A stretch of DNA of 62,375 nt from Reyranellaceae bacterium. GTDB lineage: Bacteria > Pseudomonadota > Alphaproteobacteria > Reyranellales > Reyranellaceae. Position numbers and translations under genes: made by a program. Each line of letters opens with the position of its first letter. Positions within the stretch are counted from its first letter, which is position 1. The stretch is from NCBI GenBank assembly GCA_022844045.1, contig JALHMM010000028.1, forward strand, positions 1 through 62,375, given 5' to 3'. Under the pieces are notes generated by a model that made no database searches, had not been told where the DNA came from, and worked only from the letters and a program-made list of their open reading frames with translations. This document shows positions 25,908 through 34,041 of the stretch, piece by piece.

Positions 25908-27050
25908 TCAGAGTTGGATGCGGAAGCCGCCGAGCGCGACCGCGCCGGCGGCGCGGCGGCCCTTGTCGCTGAAATCGAAACCCCAGAGCGCGCCATAGGC
26001 CCGGATCTTCTGGCTGAAGCGGTAGGCACCGCCGACCTGGCCGGCGATCAGACGACCATCGCGGCCGCGCGCCGGTTCGCTTTCGCCGCGCGCGAACTGC
26101 GCGTAGGCGCCCCATTGCCACGGGCCGTCGGTGTAGTTGACGCTGGCGGCGACGCCCCAGACGGCGGCGCGTTCGCCGCCGCCGGGCACGCTGGTCAGCC
26201 CGCTCTTCGCGTTGAAGGTGAAGCTGGCACCGAACGCCAGCGCCGCGTCGACGACGTATTCGACGCCGCCACTGAACGAGAACAGATCGCCGACCCGACC
26301 CGCTTCTGTCGTGCCACCACGGGCGAAGGCGAAACTGCCGCCGAGCCGCAGCACGTCGGCACCGAGATAGGCTTCCTTGACGAGGCCGCCCTGAAACAGC
26401 GCACCGCGATGCGGCGCGCCGGCGCGGCCTTCGATCCGGGGTGCGAACGACACGCCGAGCAGCCAGCCGTCGACCTTGGGCGAGACATAGAGCGCTTTTG
26501 GCGACTGGTCGGCGAAATAGCTGGTCGAGACACCGAGAATCGACAGGCGATCGATGCGGCGCGCCATGTCGCGATCGATGATGCGGGTCTGCAGGCCGCC
26601 ATTCGGGTCGAGGCTGGCCCCGGAGGCCGGGCCGAACTCCGCCGATACGAACTGGAAGGCGTTCGGCGCGTAGCCGGTCAGGACATCCGGCAGTCCCTGT
26701 CGCCAACCGACCTCGACGCGGCCCCATCGGTCGGAGACGACGAGACTGCGCTCTCCCCAGCCGATGGCATCGTCGGTCGAGGTCGTCAGCACGATCCGCA
26801 GGCCGATGCCAAAGCCGCCCTCGACGAGCTGTCCGAACACCCGGATCGCGCCATCGGCGAAGCCGCCGGTGCGGGGTCCGTCAGCGCCGAAGGCGAAGCC
26901 GCCGGTCGCGTTGCCGTAGGCCTCCAAGGTCAGCTTGAACGGCTCGTCGGCGACGACAATCTGGGCTGCCGCCTGATGGGCGGCGGATGACAGCGCCGTC
27001 CCGGCGAGAAGGCCGAGCAGGACGAAGCGCTGTGTGATGGTCGGGTTCAT
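25908..27050 (-). CDS. Outer-membrane porin
   Basis: 380-residue beta-barrel protein with a signal peptide cleaved after HQAAAQ, then alternating hydrophobic strands typical of alphaproteobacterial porins (FKLTLEAYGNATGGFAFG near the N-terminus, and a C-terminal strand GAVALGGFRIQL ending close to an aromatic-free Leu). It contains many Gly-rich turns and a GRVEVGWRQGLPD segment. It would provide an outer-membrane path for ions or small molecules. It heads the minus-strand unit with the DUF2282 protein 15 bases downstream, a combination that suggests control of metal entry. Confidence 0.8.
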   Translation of the reverse strand: MNPTITQRFVLLGLLAGTALSSAAHQAAAQIVVADEPFKLTLEAYGNATGGFAFGADGPRTGGFADGAIRVFGQLVEGGFGIGLRIVLTTSTDDAIGWGERSLVVSDRWGRVEVGWRQGLPDVLTGYAPNAFQFVSAEFGPASGASLDPNGGLQTRIIDRDMARRIDRLSILGVSTSYFADQSPKALYVSPKVDGWLLGVSFAPRIEGRAGAPHRGALFQGGLVKEAYLGADVLRLGGSFAFARGGTTEAGRVGDLFSFSGGVEYVVDAALAFGASFTFNAKSGLTSVPGGGERAAVWGVAASVNYTDGPWQWGAYAQFARGESEPARGRDGRLIAGQVGGAYRFSQKIRAYGALWGFDFSDKGRRAAGAVALGGFRIQL

Positions 27051-27230
27051 GGCGGCACGCTACCGGCGGCCGCGCGCGGCCTCCAATATCGGATGCCGAT
27101 GGAGTCGATAGCCGCTCGACATCGAGGGCGCGCCGCGACGACGACGTGGCCGCGTCAGCCGCGGTCGTGCAGTCGTGCAGATAGGCCTACTGTGGGTGGC
27201 TGCGACGCATCGGCCCGCGCCGGTGGCGAT

Positions 27231-27320
27231 GCGGCCGAAGTTCGTGCCTTTCGCCGTGAAGACCTGCGCGGAGCGATCATGGAGGGTGCTGTCGAGCTGA
27301 CTCCGGCATGGTGGCCGCCG
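27231..27320 (+). pseudogene. Short remnant of an RND pump C-terminus
   Basis: A stretch encoding REDLRGAIMEGAVE matches the segment RADLRAAIMEGAVERVRP of the CusA-type pump at 21079-24192, and diverges right after it with a frame change. Only about 45 bases align by eye. The surrounding 27051-27447 otherwise hold nothing that I can support. It is likely debris from a lost second pump gene. Confidence 0.4.
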
Positions 27321-27447
27321 CTCGCGCGTCGGGCCTCGAAGATCGCCCGACCGCGCGCTCAGTGACGCAATCCGGCGCCTTCGCCGACAACGCGCCCACT
27401 CACGCGTACGCGCAGCTCGGTGCGCCAGGTCAGCAAGTCATTCATGA

Positions 27448-28278
27448 TCAGACCAGGTGGCGCAAGCCTTCCCAGCCGACATATAGTGCGATCAGGAAGA
27501 TCAGCGCGCTGGAGAAGTAGGGTGCGCGGCGGGCCAGCGCGGGAAGGCCGCGCCAGCGCCGCCCGACATGGTGCACGCCCAGCGCGGCGATGGCACCGGT
27601 CGCCACCAGGGTGAGCGCCAGCCCGATACTGAAGCACAGCACCAGCACAACGCCCAGGGTGAAATGCTTCAGTTGCAAGCAGAGCAGCAGGACGGTGATC
27701 GCCGCCGGGCAGGGGATCAGGCCGCCGGTCAGGCCGAAGACGACGATCTGGCCGGTGGTGACGTGGCGCGTGGGGAAAAGTCGGCGAATGTCCTCGGCGT
27801 GCTGGCGCTGATGGGCATCCTCGAAGCCGGCCGAAGAGACGTCGAGTCCAGGAGGCGCGGGTACGTGGCGATGATGATCATGACGATGGTGGTGATCATC
27901 GTGGTGATGACCGTGCGCCGCCCGTTCGCGCCGCTGCTCCCGCCAGGTGCGCAGGAACATCCAGATCGCCACGCCAGCCATGATCACCGCCGAGGCGACT
28001 TGCAGCCAGGGCTCGCTGGCCTCGGCGCTCCACCGGCCACCGACATACATGCCGAGCAGCGCGATCACCCAGACCACGGCGGTGTGCGAGACGGTCGCCG
28101 CCAGACCCAGCATCACCGCCTGCCAGACCGTGCCGCGGATGGCGACGATGAAGGCCGCCATCATGGTCTTGGAGTGGCCCGGTTCCAACCCGTGCAGCGC
28201 GCCCAGCAGGATGGCGCTGGGCACGAAGAGCCACGCCTTGCCCGCGCCTTGCGCCAGCAGCTCGGCGAAACCCGGCAT
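27448..28278 (-). CDS. rcnA: Nickel/cobalt efflux transporter (RcnA/NicO family)
   Basis: Inner-membrane exporter for Ni(II)/Co(II), 276 residues with six hydrophobic segments. The family signature HGLEPGHSKTMMAAFIVA lies in the first helix region, and GLIPCPAAITVLLLC lies after the loop. The cytosolic loop is extremely His-rich (AHGHHHDDHHHRHDHHRH, near residue 140), fitting metal capture. The ATG at 28278 follows the regulator stop by 7 bases, so both are co-transcribed. Expression should be induced when the DmeR-like repressor binds nickel or cobalt. Confidence 0.92.
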   Translation of the reverse strand: MPGFAELLAQGAGKAWLFVPSAILLGALHGLEPGHSKTMMAAFIVAIRGTVWQAVMLGLAATVSHTAVVWVIALLGMYVGGRWSAEASEPWLQVASAVIMAGVAIWMFLRTWREQRRERAAHGHHHDDHHHRHDHHRHVPAPPGLDVSSAGFEDAHQRQHAEDIRRLFPTRHVTTGQIVVFGLTGGLIPCPAAITVLLLCLQLKHFTLGVVLVLCFSIGLALTLVATGAIAALGVHHVGRRWRGLPALARRAPYFSSALIFLIALYVGWEGLRHLV

Positions 28279-28285
28279 GGCGGCG

Positions 28286-28555
28286 CTACAGGAACTTAGT
28301 GAGCCGGCGGAACTCGTCGAGCACCGCACGCTCGGTCTTGTTCTGCGGGCCGATCGACCGCTCGAGGCAGTGGTCGATGTGGTCGTGGATCAGCACCGTC
28401 TTGGCGTTGGCGATGGCCTTCTCGATGGCGTGCAGCTGCTGGGCGAGATCGACGCAGGGCCGGCCGGCCTCGATCATGCCGATCACCGTGCGCAGATGCC
28501 CCTCGGCGCGCTTCAGGCGCTTGACGATGTTGGGATGCGATTCGTGTGTAGACAT
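28286..28555 (-). CDS. DmeR/RcnR-like CsoR-family metal-sensing repressor
   Basis: 89-residue four-helix regulator of the CsoR/RcnR family. The N-terminus MSTHESHPNIVKRLKRAEGH places histidines where RcnR and DmeR bind Ni/Co; Cys at about 34 (GRPCVDLAQQ) and the HDHIDHC segment near 58-64 complete the site. The pattern is closest to DmeR, the nickel/cobalt repressor of alphaproteobacteria, rather than to the Cu-type C-H-C of CsoR. Its start codon overlaps a C-tract palindrome at 28554-28579, which supports autorepression along with the downstream exporter. Confidence 0.88.
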   Translation of the reverse strand: MSTHESHPNIVKRLKRAEGHLRTVIGMIEAGRPCVDLAQQLHAIEKAIANAKTVLIHDHIDHCLERSIGPQNKTERAVLDEFRRLTKFL

Positions 28556-28579
28556 ATCCTATCCCCCTGGATAGGATAT
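28554..28579. promoter_or_regulatory. DmeR/RcnR-type operator palindrome
   Basis: A perfect 11-base inverted repeat, ATATCCTATCC and GGATAGGATAT, surrounds a CCCT spacer, giving a run of five C residues in the middle. RcnR/DmeR operators are AT-rich inverted repeats around a G/C tract, which this matches. The site overlaps the regulator start codon on the minus strand and lies 27 bases before the HupE/UreJ gene on the plus strand, so it could control both directions. Confidence 0.8.
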
Positions 28580-28605
28580 ACAGCTATGCGATACTCCTGT
28601 CCACC

Positions 28606-29304
28606 ATGATAACGATCTTGAAGGCGGCCGCGTTCCTCCTGGGCCTGCTGGTCGCCAATGTCGCGTTCGCCCACGGCGTGCCCAGCGGCGACAAGCTCTT
28701 CATCGAGCAGAGCATCGGCCTGCAGCTCGGGCCCTTCGTCTATCTTGGCGCCAAGCACATGGTCACCGGTTACGACCATCTGCTGTTCCTGCTCGGCGTC
28801 ATCTTCTTCCTCTACCGCATGAGGGACGTGGCGACCTACGTGACGCTGTTCGCGGTCGGCCACAGCGTCACTCTGCTGACCGGCGTGCTGGCCGGCACGG
28901 CGGTGAACGCCTACCTCGTCGATGCCGTGATCGGCTTGTCGGTGACCTACAAGGCGCTCGACAATCTCGGCCTGCTGCGCCGCTGGCTGGGCTTCCAGAT
29001 CGACACGCGCGCCGCCGTGCTGGGCTTTGGCCTGGTGCATGGCTTCGGCCTGGCCACCAAGCTGCGGGAATTCTCGCTCTCGCCCGAGGGCCTGGTCGCC
29101 AACATCGTTGCCTTCAATGTCGGCGTCGAGATCGGCCAGTTCCTGGCGCTCGCGGCGATTCTCATCGCCATGGGCTACTGGCGGCGCACCGGCAGCTTCG
29201 CGCGCCACGCGCGCGCCGCCAATCTCGGGCTGGCGGCCATCGGCCTGCTGCTGACGGCCTATCAACTCGCCGGCTATTTCGGAGTCATCGAGGAGGGACC
29301 ATGA
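28606..29304 (+). CDS. HupE/UreJ family membrane protein
   Basis: Predicted nickel or cobalt permease-like protein of 232 residues. A cleavable signal (FLLGLLVANVAFA) is followed by HGVPSGDKLF, then about six membrane segments. The conserved motifs MVTGYDHLLFLLGVIFF and the His in GHSVTLLTG and GLVHGFGLA are those of the HupE/UreJ family. It is divergent from the DmeR-like repressor, so it is probably part of the same nickel/cobalt homeostasis group. The ATG at 28606 is the only one close to the signal peptide. Confidence 0.88.
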   Translation: MITILKAAAFLLGLLVANVAFAHGVPSGDKLFIEQSIGLQLGPFVYLGAKHMVTGYDHLLFLLGVIFFLYRMRDVATYVTLFAVGHSVTLLTGVLAGTAVNAYLVDAVIGLSVTYKALDNLGLLRRWLGFQIDTRAAVLGFGLVHGFGLATKLREFSLSPEGLVANIVAFNVGVEIGQFLALAAILIAMGYWRRTGSFARHARAANLGLAAIGLLLTAYQLAGYFGVIEEGP

Positions 29305-29882
29305 GCGATCCGATTGTGCGCGACTATCCGTTGCCTTCGCTGCGCGGGCTGAACCGCGCGGCGCTGATCGCCGCCGTGGCGGGTGGCGCGTTGGTCGTCA
29401 CCACGGTGCTGCCGGCAGAGTACGGCATCGATCCCAGTGGCATCGGCCGAGTGCTGGGATTGACCGAGATGGGCGAGATGAAGCGCGCGCAGACGGCCCC
29501 GCCGCGTCAGGGCTGGCGCTTCTCGCTGATCGGCGCGGCGCACGCGCAAACGCCAGCGCCGCGTAACGACGAGGTGAAGGCGACGCTGAAGCCGGGCGAC
29601 ACCGCCGAGGTCAAGGCCTTCATGAAAGTCGGCGACGAGATGACCTGGAAGTGGTCGACGGTCGGCGGCAAGCTGAACTTCGAGTTCCACGGCGAGCTGC
29701 CCAACGCGCCGGCTGGCAAATTCACAAGCTACGGCAAGGGCGCCGCCGACAACGCCGAAGGCGCGTTCAAGCCCAAGTTCGCCGGCACGCATGGCTGGTT
29801 CTGGCGCAACCGCACGTCGCAGACGATCACCGTGACCGTGAGCACCAGCGGCCGCTACGAGAAGCTGGAACTCCTGAAGTGA
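29301..29882 (+). CDS. Transmembrane anchor protein linked to HupE/UreJ
   Basis: 193 residues with one hydrophobic segment near the N-terminus (AALIAAVAGGALVVTTVLP), which would leave the rest in the periplasm. The periplasmic domain is compact, with EVKAFMKVGDEMTWKWSTVG, KLNFEFHGELPN and GTHGWFWRNRTSQTITVTVS, a beta-sandwich-like pattern. It overlaps the HupE/UreJ gene by 4 bases (ATGA). Proteins of this type are regularly found next to HupE/UreJ and DmeF-like genes; the role may be to hold a periplasmic ligand or partner at the membrane. Confidence 0.75.
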   Translation: MSDPIVRDYPLPSLRGLNRAALIAAVAGGALVVTTVLPAEYGIDPSGIGRVLGLTEMGEMKRAQTAPPRQGWRFSLIGAAHAQTPAPRNDEVKATLKPGDTAEVKAFMKVGDEMTWKWSTVGGKLNFEFHGELPNAPAGKFTSYGKGAADNAEGAFKPKFAGTHGWFWRNRTSQTITVTVSTSGRYEKLELLK

Positions 29883-29922
29883 CGCGTTCCTAGCCGGGGG
29901 CGGCTACGGCGCTCGCCTTCGC

Positions 29923-30025
29923 CGTCATCCTGAGCGCAGCGAAGGATCTCACGGTATGGTGGTCACATGCGAATGGCATGTCCTCTCGCACTACCGCGAG
30001 GGCCCTTCGCTGCGCTCAGGACGAC
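29923..30025. repeat. Inverted repeat of REP-like type
   Basis: The arms at 29923-29950 (GTCATCCTGAGCGCAGCGAA, continuing AGGATCTC) and 29998-30025 (ending CTTCGCTGCGCTCAGGACGAC) are near-complementary over about 25 bases, with a loop near 47 bases. This is the familiar CCTGAGCGCAGCGAAGGA dispersed palindrome of alphaproteobacterial intergenic regions. It lies between the anchor-protein gene and a CusF-like remnant, and could act as a weak terminator for the plus-strand unit. Confidence 0.7.
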
Positions 30026-30035
30026 AGAGTTTCCA

Positions 30036-30190
30036 CGATGCCTTGCGCATCTTGGTAGTGGTGACCTGACCGTTGACCCGCTCGGCCTCGCAACCACGGG
30101 GGCGCTGGGCTTCAGCGGCTTCAGCATGGCCGGGTCGCCGACGCGGAAGACCATGGTCATGGAATCCGTGTCGAGGTTCTTGCGCGACGC
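30036..30190 (-). pseudogene. Decayed CusF-like copper-binding protein duplicate
   Basis: The minus strand encodes KNLDTDSMTMVFRVGDPAM and LKPLKP, matching the intact CusF-like gene at 35686-35967 almost base for base over about 130 bases. It then shifts frame (APVVARPSGSTV instead of DLVVFEAERVNG). The signal peptide and first strands are missing. The Met ligand block is still recognisable, but no functional product is expected. It shows a duplication within this region followed by loss. Confidence 0.75.
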
Positions 30191-30224
30191 GTCAATAGTC
30201 GATCGGGGTATCTGGGCCCTGACA

Positions 30225-30494
30225 CTAGTACATCTGCGGGAATCTGCCGGCGCGCCACGCCTCGTACTCCTGCCGGGCGTGAGGATCTTTGAGCGCGGGC
30301 GAATGCGGAGCCATCTTTCCCGCGGTTCGCGGATCGTGCACATGGCAGGGCGTCGGCTTCACCGCCTTGGGATCGCACTCGACGAAGCGCGGCTCGCCCG
30401 ATGCCGGCTCGTGATGATGCCGATGATCCTGGTCCGCATACACTCGCTGCGTCGCACAAATGATAACCACGGCGAAAGCCAGTCTCCAGGGCAT
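30225..30494 (-). CDS. Small secreted His-rich protein
   Basis: 89 residues with a signal peptide (RLAFAVVIICATQRVYA) and a histidine-rich start of the mature part (DQDHRHHHEPASGEPRF), plus one CysHis pair (TPCHVHDP). The ATG has AGGAG 6-10 bases upstream, which supports translation. It may bind Cu, Ni or Co in the periplasm, given its neighbours, but no family is recognised. It is followed closely by the CusF remnant. Confidence 0.6.
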   Translation of the reverse strand: MPWRLAFAVVIICATQRVYADQDHRHHHEPASGEPRFVECDPKAVKPTPCHVHDPRTAGKMAPHSPALKDPHARQEYEAWRAGRFPQMY

Positions 30495-30707
30495 AGCTTG
30501 GCTCCTGCGGCAACAACCTCCGTCAGGACTGTGCTAACCGAGGCTATCCTTTGGTTTGTCCGAATCTCACCGCCTACAGCACGCCGCGTAGCGGATAGAG
30601 CCGACCGCAGACAGCGACTTCTCTGTCTGCGGCCGACATAGGCGACGGGAAAGGCGCGACCTCGGCATGGCATTTACCGGTAGCGGGTGCCGCCGGAATG
30701 AGGGCGA

Positions 30708-31022
30708 CTATCTTGCAAGGATTCGGCCCGCCTGGTCGACCGTGACGCTGAGCTTCGCGGCTCCGCGGATTGCCGTGCCACGCCAAGCGCCATCGTTGCC
30801 GCGACTGAGATCGGCAATGGCGCGATATCCATCAGCTTGGAGGCGAGCGCGCGCATCAGCGTCGCTCAGCACCGGTCCACCAGCGGTGCCGGACGCTACC
30901 GGCGCATTCCTAATGCCACGATCGGCGAACGGGCGGTCGAACTCTGGGCTGCCCTCAGCCAACGCGACGCTGGCTCCGATGCCGAGGGAGACGGCGATGG
31001 CCACAAGCATAACTCTGATCAT
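30708..31022 (-). CDS. Small secreted protein with PepSY-like helix
   Basis: 104 residues with a clear signal peptide (MLVAIAVSLGIGASVALA). The mature part contains DADARARLQADGYRAIADLS and a C-terminal KLSVTVDQAGRILAR, resembling the PepSY/DUF2012-like pattern of a helix followed by a strand. The ATG at 31022 has AGGAG about 9 bases upstream. It is divergent from the ECF sigma factor gene, so it might be a target or sensor of that system; this is inference. Confidence 0.65.
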   Translation of the reverse strand: MIRVMLVAIAVSLGIGASVALAEGSPEFDRPFADRGIRNAPVASGTAGGPVLSDADARARLQADGYRAIADLSRGNDGAWRGTAIRGAAKLSVTVDQAGRILAR

Positions 31023-31356
31023 GACTGCATACTCCTAGTTGAGAACCAAAGATGATCCACTGTGTGAAAGCTAATCCAGCTTTCCCATTCCCCGCCGAAA
31101 GCCGGCCAATGACAGGCTCGAGGCGCGACGTCGTGCTCTTCACTGTTGCGCACCGTCTCTTCGCTCTTCAGAATCACCACCCGCCGTTCGGCGTGTCGAT
31201 GCGGATGTCGAGGATGGAACGGCGGAGAAGCACCCTCCTGAAAGGTCGCGTCCTCATCCAGTTGGTTCGTCGCGGAGCGGCTGGTGGATACAGGGCTCAC
31301 GGGGTCGTGATCGACACGATGAGCACCCGAGAGCAGAAGCTTTGTTTGGTAGCGGT
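31023..31356. other. Intergenic region upstream of the ECF sigma factor
   Basis: No gene is supported in these 334 bases. Open frames exist on both strands, but they lack ribosome sites and family-like sequence. Composition is lower in GC than in the neighbours. The right end leads into the SigF-type promoter at 31357-31382. Confidence 0.5.
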
Positions 31357-31382
31357 GTAACCAAAGCGGCGGCTCGGCCGAA
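31357..31382 (+). promoter_or_regulatory. SigF-type ECF promoter (GTAACC-N16-CGAA)
   Basis: GTAACC at 31357-31362 and CGAA at 31379-31382 are separated by exactly 16 bases. This equals the consensus I recall for promoters of Caulobacter SigF, whose partner NrsF is also encoded here. The site ends 16 bases before the ATG of the sigma gene, which implies autoregulation. I scanned the other intergenic gaps by eye for the same pair and found no second convincing match. Confidence 0.75.
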
Positions 31383-31398
31383 CTCAAGATAGCGGCCG

Positions 31399-31956
31399 AT
31401 GGTGACAAGCGAGCATGAGTTGAAATCGTTGATGACGGCGGGCCTCGATGGCGACGCCGCCGCGTACCGCGTCTTGCTTCAACGCCTCAGTCGTCATTTG
31501 CGCGGCTACTATCGGCGGCGACTTTCGAGCGCGGGAAGGGGGCCTGCGGAGGCGGAGGATCTGTTGCAGGAGGCGTTGTTGGCAATTCACACCCGTCGAC
31601 ATACGTATGACCGGACCGAACTTCTGATGCCGTGGGTACATGCTATCGCGCGCTACAAGCTAATTGATTATCTGCGGCGGACCAGGATATCGGCTCGCGC
31701 CGTGCCGATCGACGATGCCGACGAACTCATGTCAGCGTCCCATCACGGTGACGTCGAGAGTTCGATCGACCTGCAGCGGCTGCTTCGCCGTCTTCCTCAT
31801 CGGATGCGACGGGCCATCCAGGACGTGAAGCTGGATGGCTTCAGTGTCGCCGAGGCCGCACGTCGTTCCGGCATGTCGGAGTCAGCCGTAAAGGTCAGTA
31901 TCCATCGCGGATTAAGGGCTTTGTCGGTGGCGGTCGCCTCGGAGGGAAGATCATGA
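31399..31956 (+). CDS. ECF-family RNA polymerase sigma factor (SigF-type)
   Basis: 185-residue extracytoplasmic-function sigma factor. Region 2 is seen as AEDLLQEALLAIHTRRHTYD and PWVHAIARYKLIDYLRR; region 4 as LPHRMRRAIQDVKLDGFSVAEAARR followed by GMSESAVKVSIHRGLRAL. It overlaps by 4 bases (ATGA) with the NrsF-type gene, the standard sigma/anti-sigma arrangement. In Caulobacter the homologous SigF responds to heavy metals and chromate and turns on bufferin genes. Here the DUF2282 gene at 25614 would be an obvious candidate target, although I see no matching promoter next to it. Confidence 0.9.
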   Translation: MVTSEHELKSLMTAGLDGDAAAYRVLLQRLSRHLRGYYRRRLSSAGRGPAEAEDLLQEALLAIHTRRHTYDRTELLMPWVHAIARYKLIDYLRRTRISARAVPIDDADELMSASHHGDVESSIDLQRLLRRLPHRMRRAIQDVKLDGFSVAEAARRSGMSESAVKVSIHRGLRALSVAVASEGRS

Positions 31957-32594
31957 AGACCGACGATCTAATCACGATGCTCAGCTCAAATGTCGAAGCA
32001 ATCGATCCGCACCGTTTTCGTCGCGTCTACGTCGGAGCGGTGGCCGCCGGGGCCGTCATTGTGATCGGTGCCACACTGCTGACGCTGGGCAGCCGGGCTG
32101 ACTTTCGCACTCCGGCCGCACTCAGTTTTGTCTTAACCAAGCTCCTGTTCGCGGTCGCGGTGTCGATGTTGGCGCTCGTCTACCTTGCCCGGCTTGCGCG
32201 GCCGGGCGGCGGACTGCCGCTGCCGATGACATTGATCGCCCTTCCGTTCGCCGGCATCGCCGCTCTGGCAGCAATCAGCCTCGGGGGGGCACCCGCGGCG
32301 CATCGGCATGCAATGCTGTTCGATGGTGAGTGGCTCGAATGCCTGCTGTCGATCCCTATTCTCGCAATCATCCCTTTTGCGCTGGTCATCTGGGCGTTGC
32401 GGCAAGCCGCTCCGACGCACCTCAGAGGCACCGGCGCGCTCGCCGGCCTTGTTGCGGGTGGCCTCAGCGCCATCGGCTATGCCCTGCATTGCGTTGACGA
32501 TTCGCTGCCGTTTGTCGCGCTCTGGTACAGCAGCACGATCATCCTCTGCACCCTAGCCGGCGCCGCACTCGGCCCTCGACTGCTACGGTGGTAG
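31953..32594 (+). CDS. NrsF family (DUF1109) anti-sigma factor
   Basis: Inner-membrane anti-sigma factor of 213 residues with six hydrophobic segments. The N-terminus MKTDDLITMLSSNVEAIDP is the short cytosolic sigma-binding part of the DUF1109/NrsF family. Two conserved cysteines are visible in DGEWLECLLSIP and YALHCVDDSLPF, corresponding to the cysteines that in Caulobacter NrsF are needed to release SigF under metal stress. It is translationally coupled to the sigma gene. Confidence 0.88.
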   Translation: MKTDDLITMLSSNVEAIDPHRFRRVYVGAVAAGAVIVIGATLLTLGSRADFRTPAALSFVLTKLLFAVAVSMLALVYLARLARPGGGLPLPMTLIALPFAGIAALAAISLGGAPAAHRHAMLFDGEWLECLLSIPILAIIPFALVIWALRQAAPTHLRGTGALAGLVAGGLSAIGYALHCVDDSLPFVALWYSSTIILCTLAGAALGPRLLRW

Positions 32595-32639
32595 CCTTGA
32601 TACGGCCGGATCGCTTGGGTCGTGCACCTACCGACTCCA

Positions 32640-33947
32640 TCAGCAGCGCTCCGGCAGGCTCCGACTCAAATAAGCAACGCTGACCAGCCCACTGCGTCCG
32701 TGGAGTTCCACATCGTGTTTCCACAACCATGGCGCCGCGTCCACTGCTGATGACACGCGGTTGAGTGTTGTTGCCGAGACGACAATCGAGGCGCCCAACG
32801 TTTTCGTAAGCCGCTCGAGTCGCTCGGCGACGTTGACGGCATCGCCGAATACTGTGAACTCGTCATGGTTGTCGCTACTGATGATTCCACCGATCACTGG
32901 TCCAAAATGCAAACCAATTCCAGCGTCGAGAGCGGCCTTCCCATTCCTTTGACGTTGTCTCTTCCAACCTTCAAGTACTACTCCCAGCCGCAGCGCACAC
33001 GACAGCGCCTGTTGGGCATCGTTCGCCGCCGGGACAGGGTGCCCGAAGACTGCCATCACTCCGTCACCGATGAACTTGTCGACCGTGCCGCCCCACTCGA
33101 ACACGAGCCGAGTCACATGCTGCCGATACTCGATAAGCAGTTCCGCCAGATCATGCGGCGTCGCCGTCTCTGCGAAAGTGGTGAATGATCGAAGATCGAC
33201 GAAAATGATGGCGGCTTCCCGCCGCTCCAGCGCTGTCGAGAATGTACCCGTCTGCAACCCCGCCACGACGCGCGGCGAGAAGAACCGGGACAGGCTGTGA
33301 CGGCGCTGCTCGCTCTTGATCGCCTGGCGAAGCAGAAGACCGTGATCACGCGTCAGCAGAAACGCCACGAGCGCGGCGAAACCGAAAGCCGCCACCAGCG
33401 CGCCCTCGCTCCCGTAGGGCGGCTGCGGCCCCGCGTCGACGCGATGATCGAATCCAAGCAGCGCTGCCGTGGCGACTAGCAGCGAAAGCCAACCGGCCAC
33501 CACGATCATCGAAAAGACGACGACTAGACGAGGAGTGAGGCGCAAGGCGACATGGTGCAGAAGCAGAAAGGCGATCGCTAGCACCGGCGTTGTGAGTTTG
33601 TGTTCCAAGAGGCCCGAGGCATCGAACAGATGCTCGTGAATGAGAGCCACGACGAGGGCCGCGTCGATGATGACGAACAACGTACCGGTCCAGGCAGGGC
33701 CGCGCCTGCCCAGAGCCAACGCCAGCGCCGCCACCGTCGCAAGGGTGTAGGCGCCGAGAACGTTGGCGTGAACGAGAAGATTGCCGTGGGGTTCGCCAGC
33801 CAGGAGATTCGCGAGGAGAATCAGCAAGACCGCGAGACGCAGCCATGCAGACCGCGCCTCCCGACGCCAGCGCCGCTCCTCCCGCGAGATGGCGGGCTCT
33901 GTGGAGCCAAGACCAAGGTCGATCACTGAGAGCTTCCTCGTTACCAT
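32640..33947 (-). CDS. Membrane-bound class III adenylate/guanylate cyclase
   Basis: 435 residues. An N-terminal membrane part with about six hydrophobic segments (residues 30-200) is followed by a helical linker and a cyclase domain. The catalytic domain has IIFVDLRSFTTFAE with the first metal Asp, GGTVDKFIGDGVMAVFG with the second, and DEFTVFGDAVNVAERLERLT with the substrate-binding and transition-state residues. It would make cAMP or cGMP. The ATG at 33947 has GAGG 6-9 bases upstream. A second, damaged copy of this kind of gene lies at 54287-55723. It runs convergent to the sigma/NrsF pair. Confidence 0.9.
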   Translation of the reverse strand: MVTRKLSVIDLGLGSTEPAISREERRWRREARSAWLRLAVLLILLANLLAGEPHGNLLVHANVLGAYTLATVAALALALGRRGPAWTGTLFVIIDAALVVALIHEHLFDASGLLEHKLTTPVLAIAFLLLHHVALRLTPRLVVVFSMIVVAGWLSLLVATAALLGFDHRVDAGPQPPYGSEGALVAAFGFAALVAFLLTRDHGLLLRQAIKSEQRRHSLSRFFSPRVVAGLQTGTFSTALERREAAIIFVDLRSFTTFAETATPHDLAELLIEYRQHVTRLVFEWGGTVDKFIGDGVMAVFGHPVPAANDAQQALSCALRLGVVLEGWKRQRQRNGKAALDAGIGLHFGPVIGGIISSDNHDEFTVFGDAVNVAERLERLTKTLGASIVVSATTLNRVSSAVDAAPWLWKHDVELHGRSGLVSVAYLSRSLPERC

Positions 33948-34041
33948 GCCAACCTCGTCCATGAGCCGATCGTGTCGAGAGCCGTGGTGTAACATGCGGC
34001 GGATCGCCGAGTTTGCCGGCAAGGGCCGGTACGATCAGCAA

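Noticed and set aside
25251..26990. 579-codon plus-strand frame across the lipoprotein, DUF2282 and porin genes
   Set aside because: Antisense of three genes that have signal peptides and ribosome sites on the minus strand.
31019..31408. Minus-strand frame upstream of the secreted protein gene
   Set aside because: No ribosome site, no family resemblance, and it covers the SigF-type promoter and the sigma start.
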